From Chloroflexota bacterium (GTDB lineage: Bacteria; Chloroflexota; Dehalococcoidia; Dehalococcoidales; JACQON01): DNA of 64,000 bases. Below, piece by piece: positions 60,178 through 64,000 of the stretch. The notes beneath the pieces were generated by a model. The model saw only the letters and a program-made list of their open reading frames with translations, ran no database searches and had not been told where the DNA came from. The stretch is from positions 62,001 through 126,000 of the forward strand of contig JACQON010000028.1 of assembly GCA_016202545.1 (NCBI GenBank). The letters are read 5' to 3'. A program made the translations under genes and the position numbers. How positions within the stretch are numbered: the first letter of the stretch is position 1; each line of letters opens with the position of its first letter.

Positions 60178-61923
60178 GTGGAGGGGCAGGTGTACGGTTT
60201 TTATAACAAAGTGTTGCACATTGACCTGGGCCGGAGGTCGTTCGAGGAAAAGGCCGTTGACGACCAGGTCTATGCCAGTCTGCTGGGAGGCAAAGGGCTG
60301 GGCACCTATCTCCTGCTCAATAATACCAGGGCTGGCCTTGACCCGCTATCGGCGGATAACGCGGTGATTTTTGCCACCGGCCCGGTCGCTGGTACCAGGG
60401 TCTTCGGCTCTTCCAGGTACGGAGTGTACACCAAGTCCCCCTTGACTGATAGATACCTGGAGTCCTATGCCGGAGGCAGCGTGGCTGACCCCCTGAGCCG
60501 GACCGGCTACGATGCCATCGTGATAAAGGGGGCTTCCGATGTCCCCGTTTTTCTGGAGATTTCCGAGTATGAGGTTCAACTCCGTGACGCTGCTCACCTC
60601 TGGGGCAAGGATACCTACCAGGCGGAGGATGCCATTCGAGAGCAGGTGGGGGTAAAGGGTGCCGGAGTGGTGGTGATTGGCCCCGCCGGGGAAAACCTGG
60701 TGAAGTTTGCCGTGGTGGAAAACGACTACTGGAGGTCGGTAGGCAGGGGCGGCGTTGGGGCGGTGCTGGGGTCGAAGAAAGTCAAGGGCATCGCCTTCTA
60801 CGGTGACAGGAGGAGGGAAATAGCCGATGAGGACTTGCTTAACGGCTTTTGCAGCCGGACGGCCATCCAGGGTAAGTCCCATCCCTCGGCGATAGCTTTC
60901 AGGACGCTGGGCACGCCCATGATGGTGGCCACGGCCAATAAGATAGGCGCCTTTCCCACCCGCTACTGGTCTTCGGGCACAGTCGACGGCTGGCAGAACC
61001 TGACCGCCGAGGCCTTGAAGGAGAAGTGCAAGGTTAAACCAAAGACATGCCCGAAGTGCTTTATGGCCTGCGGCAAGCTGACCGAGGTCGTTGACGGAAG
61101 GCACCAGGGGTTGATAATTGAAGGGCCTGAATACGAGACGATTTATGCCTTCGGCGGGCTATGCATGGTCGGTGACTTGCGGGAGATTGCCTATCTTAAC
61201 GACATCTGCGATAGGCTGGGTATGGATACCATGACCGCCGGCAATCTGGCTGCCTTCACCATGGAGGCCTGCCACAGAAAAGCGGTGGACGAGCACATCG
61301 AGTACGGCGATGTTGACGCCATTGCCGAGATGCTGCACAAGATTGCCCGCAGGGAAGGAATCGGCGCCATTCTGGCTGAAGGTATCAGGCACGCCAGCAA
61401 ACAGTGGGGACTGGAAGACCTGGCGGTCCATGTTAAAGGTATGGAGCCGGCGGGCTATGACCCCCGGGTCCTGAAGGGGATGGGGCTGGCCTATGCCACC
61501 GCAGACAGGGGGGCATGCCATCTCAGGGCAACCGTCTATAAAGCGGAGCTTTCCGGCATGATACCTCCGGAGCAGGTGGAGGGCAAGGCTGAGATATTTA
61601 TTGACTTTGAGGATAGGCATACTCTTTTCGATGCCCTGACCATCTGCCGCTTCTTCCGGGACCTGTATTCCTGGGAGGACATGGAACTGATAGTAAGGGC
61701 CACCACCGGCATGGAGGTGGACAAGAAGAAGCTGCAGGGAATAGCTGCCAACATCCTGAATAAGGCCAGGGAATTCAATATCCGCGAAGGTATGAAAGTG
61801 GAAGAGGACAGGCTGCCCGAGCGGTTCTTCACCAAGAAGCTCGATAACAGCGGCAAGGTGCTGCTGAGGGCCGAGATGGATAAGATGGTCTCCGACTATT
61901 ATAAGCTCAGGGGCTGGGCTTGA
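60178..61923 (+). CDS. Aldehyde:ferredoxin oxidoreductase (AOR family, tungsten type)
   Basis: KVLHIDLGRRSFEEKAV, SSRYGVYTKSPLTDRYLESYAGGSV, CPKCFMACGKL. Confidence 0.93.
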   Translation: MEGQVYGFYNKVLHIDLGRRSFEEKAVDDQVYASLLGGKGLGTYLLLNNTRAGLDPLSADNAVIFATGPVAGTRVFGSSRYGVYTKSPLTDRYLESYAGGSVADPLSRTGYDAIVIKGASDVPVFLEISEYEVQLRDAAHLWGKDTYQAEDAIREQVGVKGAGVVVIGPAGENLVKFAVVENDYWRSVGRGGVGAVLGSKKVKGIAFYGDRRREIADEDLLNGFCSRTAIQGKSHPSAIAFRTLGTPMMVATANKIGAFPTRYWSSGTVDGWQNLTAEALKEKCKVKPKTCPKCFMACGKLTEVVDGRHQGLIIEGPEYETIYAFGGLCMVGDLREIAYLNDICDRLGMDTMTAGNLAAFTMEACHRKAVDEHIEYGDVDAIAEMLHKIARREGIGAILAEGIRHASKQWGLEDLAVHVKGMEPAGYDPRVLKGMGLAYATADRGACHLRATVYKAELSGMIPPEQVEGKAEIFIDFEDRHTLFDALTICRFFRDLYSWEDMELIVRATTGMEVDKKKLQGIAANILNKAREFNIREGMKVEEDRLPERFFTKKLDNSGKVLLRAEMDKMVSDYYKLRGWA

Positions 61924-61948
61924 ACTGCTTGGGCGTCGGCAGGATTTT

Positions 61949-63103
61949 ATGAACTCCAGGCTTAATCGTCGTGTCAAGATAGTATGCACTCTGGGCCCTG
62001 CCAGCAGCACCCCCGAGGTGATTGAAGGGATGCTCGAGGCTGGCATGGATGTGGCGCGGCTTAATCTGGCCTATGGCACTCAGGAGGAGCACTCCCGGCT
62101 CATCGCCGAAGTCCGCCGGCTCAGCGAGAAGCTGGCACTTCCCACCGGCATACTCCTCGACCTCCCCGGCCTGAAGCGCCGCAGCGGGGACATCAGAGCG
62201 GTATTCGGCGGCGACCTTGATTTCGCCCTGTCTCAGAAGGCCGATTTCATCGCCCTGTCTTTCATCTCTTCGGCGCAGCAGGTAATTGAGGTCAAGAGGA
62301 TGCTGGGTGAGATGAGCGCCGATGTATCGCTGGTGGTCAAGATAGAGGAGGCAGCGGCACTGGAAGACAGCGCTGCCATCCTTGAAATCGGAGACGGGCT
62401 CATGGTAGCCAGGGGAGACCTGGCCCTGGAGATAAGCATCGAGAAAGTGCCCCTGGCCCAGAAGCGGCTTATACGGGATGCGAACTATCGTGGTAGGCCG
62501 GTAATAACGGCCACCCAGATGCTTGAGTCCATGGCCCGTTCGCCTGCCCCGACCAGGGCGGAAGCGGCCGATGTGGCCAATGCCATTCTCGATGGCACCG
62601 ATGCCGTGATGCTGTCTGAGGAAACTGCCATCGGCAGCTACCCAGTCGAAGCTGTCCAGATGATGGCCAGGATAGCCGTGGAAGCTGAGACTGCGCTGCC
62701 GTATCAGCAGATACTTCACGAGCGGTGGCAGCACGCTCCCCCTGAAGTCAACGATGCCACCGCCGGTGCCGCCTGCCAGATTGCCCACCAGATACAGGCC
62801 AGAGCGATTGTAGCCTTTACCGCCGGCGGGACTACGGCGTTACGGGTGTCCAAATACCGGCCGCGCCAGCCGGTGCTGGCGGTGACGCCGTCGGATAAGA
62901 TAGTGAGGCGCCTTTCCCTGGCCTGGGGAGTCCTGCCGGTGAGAAAACCAGACACGGCGAACCTGGAGCAAGTTTTCGACCTAGCGCGGGTGGTAGCCCT
63001 GGAGACAGGGGCAGCCAAAAGCGGTGACCTGCTGGTGGTCACCGCCGGCATCCCTCTTAGCTTCGCCGGGAGCACTAATCTGGTCAAGGTGCACCGCGTT
63101 TGA
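61949..63103 (+). CDS. Pyruvate kinase-like protein lacking the B domain
   Basis: KIVCTLGPASSTPEVIEGMLEAGMDVARLN, GLMVARGDLALEI, PVITATQMLESM, DVANAILDGTDAVMLSEET; 384 aa. Confidence 0.88.
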   Translation: MNSRLNRRVKIVCTLGPASSTPEVIEGMLEAGMDVARLNLAYGTQEEHSRLIAEVRRLSEKLALPTGILLDLPGLKRRSGDIRAVFGGDLDFALSQKADFIALSFISSAQQVIEVKRMLGEMSADVSLVVKIEEAAALEDSAAILEIGDGLMVARGDLALEISIEKVPLAQKRLIRDANYRGRPVITATQMLESMARSPAPTRAEAADVANAILDGTDAVMLSEETAIGSYPVEAVQMMARIAVEAETALPYQQILHERWQHAPPEVNDATAGAACQIAHQIQARAIVAFTAGGTTALRVSKYRPRQPVLAVTPSDKIVRRLSLAWGVLPVRKPDTANLEQVFDLARVVALETGAAKSGDLLVVTAGIPLSFAGSTNLVKVHRV

Positions 63104-63109
63104 CATACA

Positions 63110-63143
63110 GATAGAGGACAGGCCAGCCTGTCCTCTATCGTTT
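63110..63143 (+). terminator. Intrinsic terminator ending the catabolic cluster
   Basis: GATAGAGGACAGG-CCAG-CCTGTCCTCTATC perfect 13-bp stem then GTTTG. Confidence 0.8.
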
Positions 63144-63156
63144 GCCTCGCTTAGCC

Positions 63157-63624
63157 TCACTTAATCGTAATTGCGATGTGCTTAGCCTTTACCTCTGCGC
63201 TCTTGGGCAGCCTTATCTCGAGGAGACCGTTCTCGAATGTGGCCGAGATGTTATTGGCATCAACAGGGAAGGGAAGAGTTACCGTGCGGAGGTACTGGCC
63301 GAAACAGCGCTCGCAGGTGTATGACTTGACATCCTCGCTGACTTCCTCCTGGCGCTTCTCAGCCTTTATGGTGAGGCACTCGCCTTCCAGGCTGATGTCA
63401 ATATCCTCCTTCTTAATGCCGGGAAGCTCCGCTCTCATTACCAACTCATCCTTCTGCTCGTACATATCCAGCCTGGGGAAGAAGTCGCTGCGCCATTCAG
63501 AAGGCGTCCAGGACTCCCACATCTCCATCGCCATCCTGTCCACATCCTCGAAAAGCCTGAATGGATGATAGTGAGGCTCTCTCAGGCTCAAAGCTCGGCT
63601 TGAACTCCTGACTACAATCGCCAT
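63157..63624 (-). CDS. Small heat shock protein Hsp20
   Basis: DELVMRAELPGIKKEDIDISLEGECLTIKAEKRQE...LRTVTLPFPVDANNISATFENGLLEIRLPK. Confidence 0.94.
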   Translation of the reverse strand: MAIVVRSSSRALSLREPHYHPFRLFEDVDRMAMEMWESWTPSEWRSDFFPRLDMYEQKDELVMRAELPGIKKEDIDISLEGECLTIKAEKRQEEVSEDVKSYTCERCFGQYLRTVTLPFPVDANNISATFENGLLEIRLPKSAEVKAKHIAITIK

Positions 63625-63743
63625 CGTTCCGCCCTCCTTTCTCATAGTCTCTAATTCCTATAAAAATAATAGCGCATAGGTTGTCAAATGTAAGTGACTT
63701 TTGTCACCTCATCTTGGGGAAGAGATGGCCGGATGTGGGGAAT

Positions 63744-63953
63744 CTAAGCCTGGTCTTCGGGGTGGATAACGTACTTGCAGGATATGGCCCCGCGTGGGCA
63801 TACCCATTCGCAGACACCACAGAAATCGCAGCTTTCCGTTTCCACTATGTTGACCTTGCCCGCGGCTGGAACAATGCCATCACCGTGACACGCCGCCAGG
63901 CACAGACCGCAGCCATCGCATAGCTCAATATCTAACTCAGGCATCACCGGCAT
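63744..63953 (-). CDS. 2x[4Fe-4S] ferredoxin
   Basis: CDGCGLCLAACHGDGI...CDFCGVCEWVCPRGAI. Confidence 0.9.
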   Translation of the reverse strand: MPVMPELDIELCDGCGLCLAACHGDGIVPAAGKVNIVETESCDFCGVCEWVCPRGAISCKYVIHPEDQA

Positions 63954-64000
63954 CGATACGCCTCCACATGCGAAGCTAATATTTAATTATTGATTTGAGT

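Noticed and set aside
1-64000. CRISPR arrays, cas genes, prophage or transposase
   Set aside because: No regularly spaced short repeats, no Cas, integrase, terminase or transposase-like ORFs seen; repeats present are dispersed hairpin elements.

Overview
64 kb window of high-GC bacterial chromosome, densely coding, with the gene content of a strict or facultative anaerobe. A Chloroflexota/Dehalococcoidia-like MAG is my guess from gene style only; no rRNA marker is present. No phage, transposase or CRISPR was seen. Main blocks: (1) oxygen-defence genes at the left edge (flavodiiron protein, ferritin, Fe/Mn-SOD, cupredoxin); (2) tRNA-Arg(CCG) followed by a four-subunit pyruvate:ferredoxin oxidoreductase fused in gene order to NuoE/NuoF/NuoG-N-like subunits; (3) housekeeping genes (mnmA, ftsH, metG, rsmI, tyrS, ribF, GuaB3-type IMPDH-like); (4) a ~12.7 kb one-strand sulfur/Fe-S/cysteine island (Rrf2, E1-like ThiF, CysK, CysE, MetB, ThrC, NIL, two NifS, NadA, IscU, DsrE, TusA) headed by a near-consensus promoter; (5) an ~11.5 kb one-strand catabolic cluster between a TTGACA box and a 13-bp terminator hairpin: PreA/DHOD-like flavoprotein, two TIGR04076-like proteins, amidohydrolase, semialdehyde dehydrogenase, two class III aminotransferases, AOR, and a pyruvate-kinase-like protein that appears to lack the whole B domain. 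Two families of modular hairpin-rich intergenic repeats and a 3'-half tRNA remnant beside tRNA-Thr(CGT) are also visible. All calls come from reading the sequence and supplied ORFs; no database search was run.
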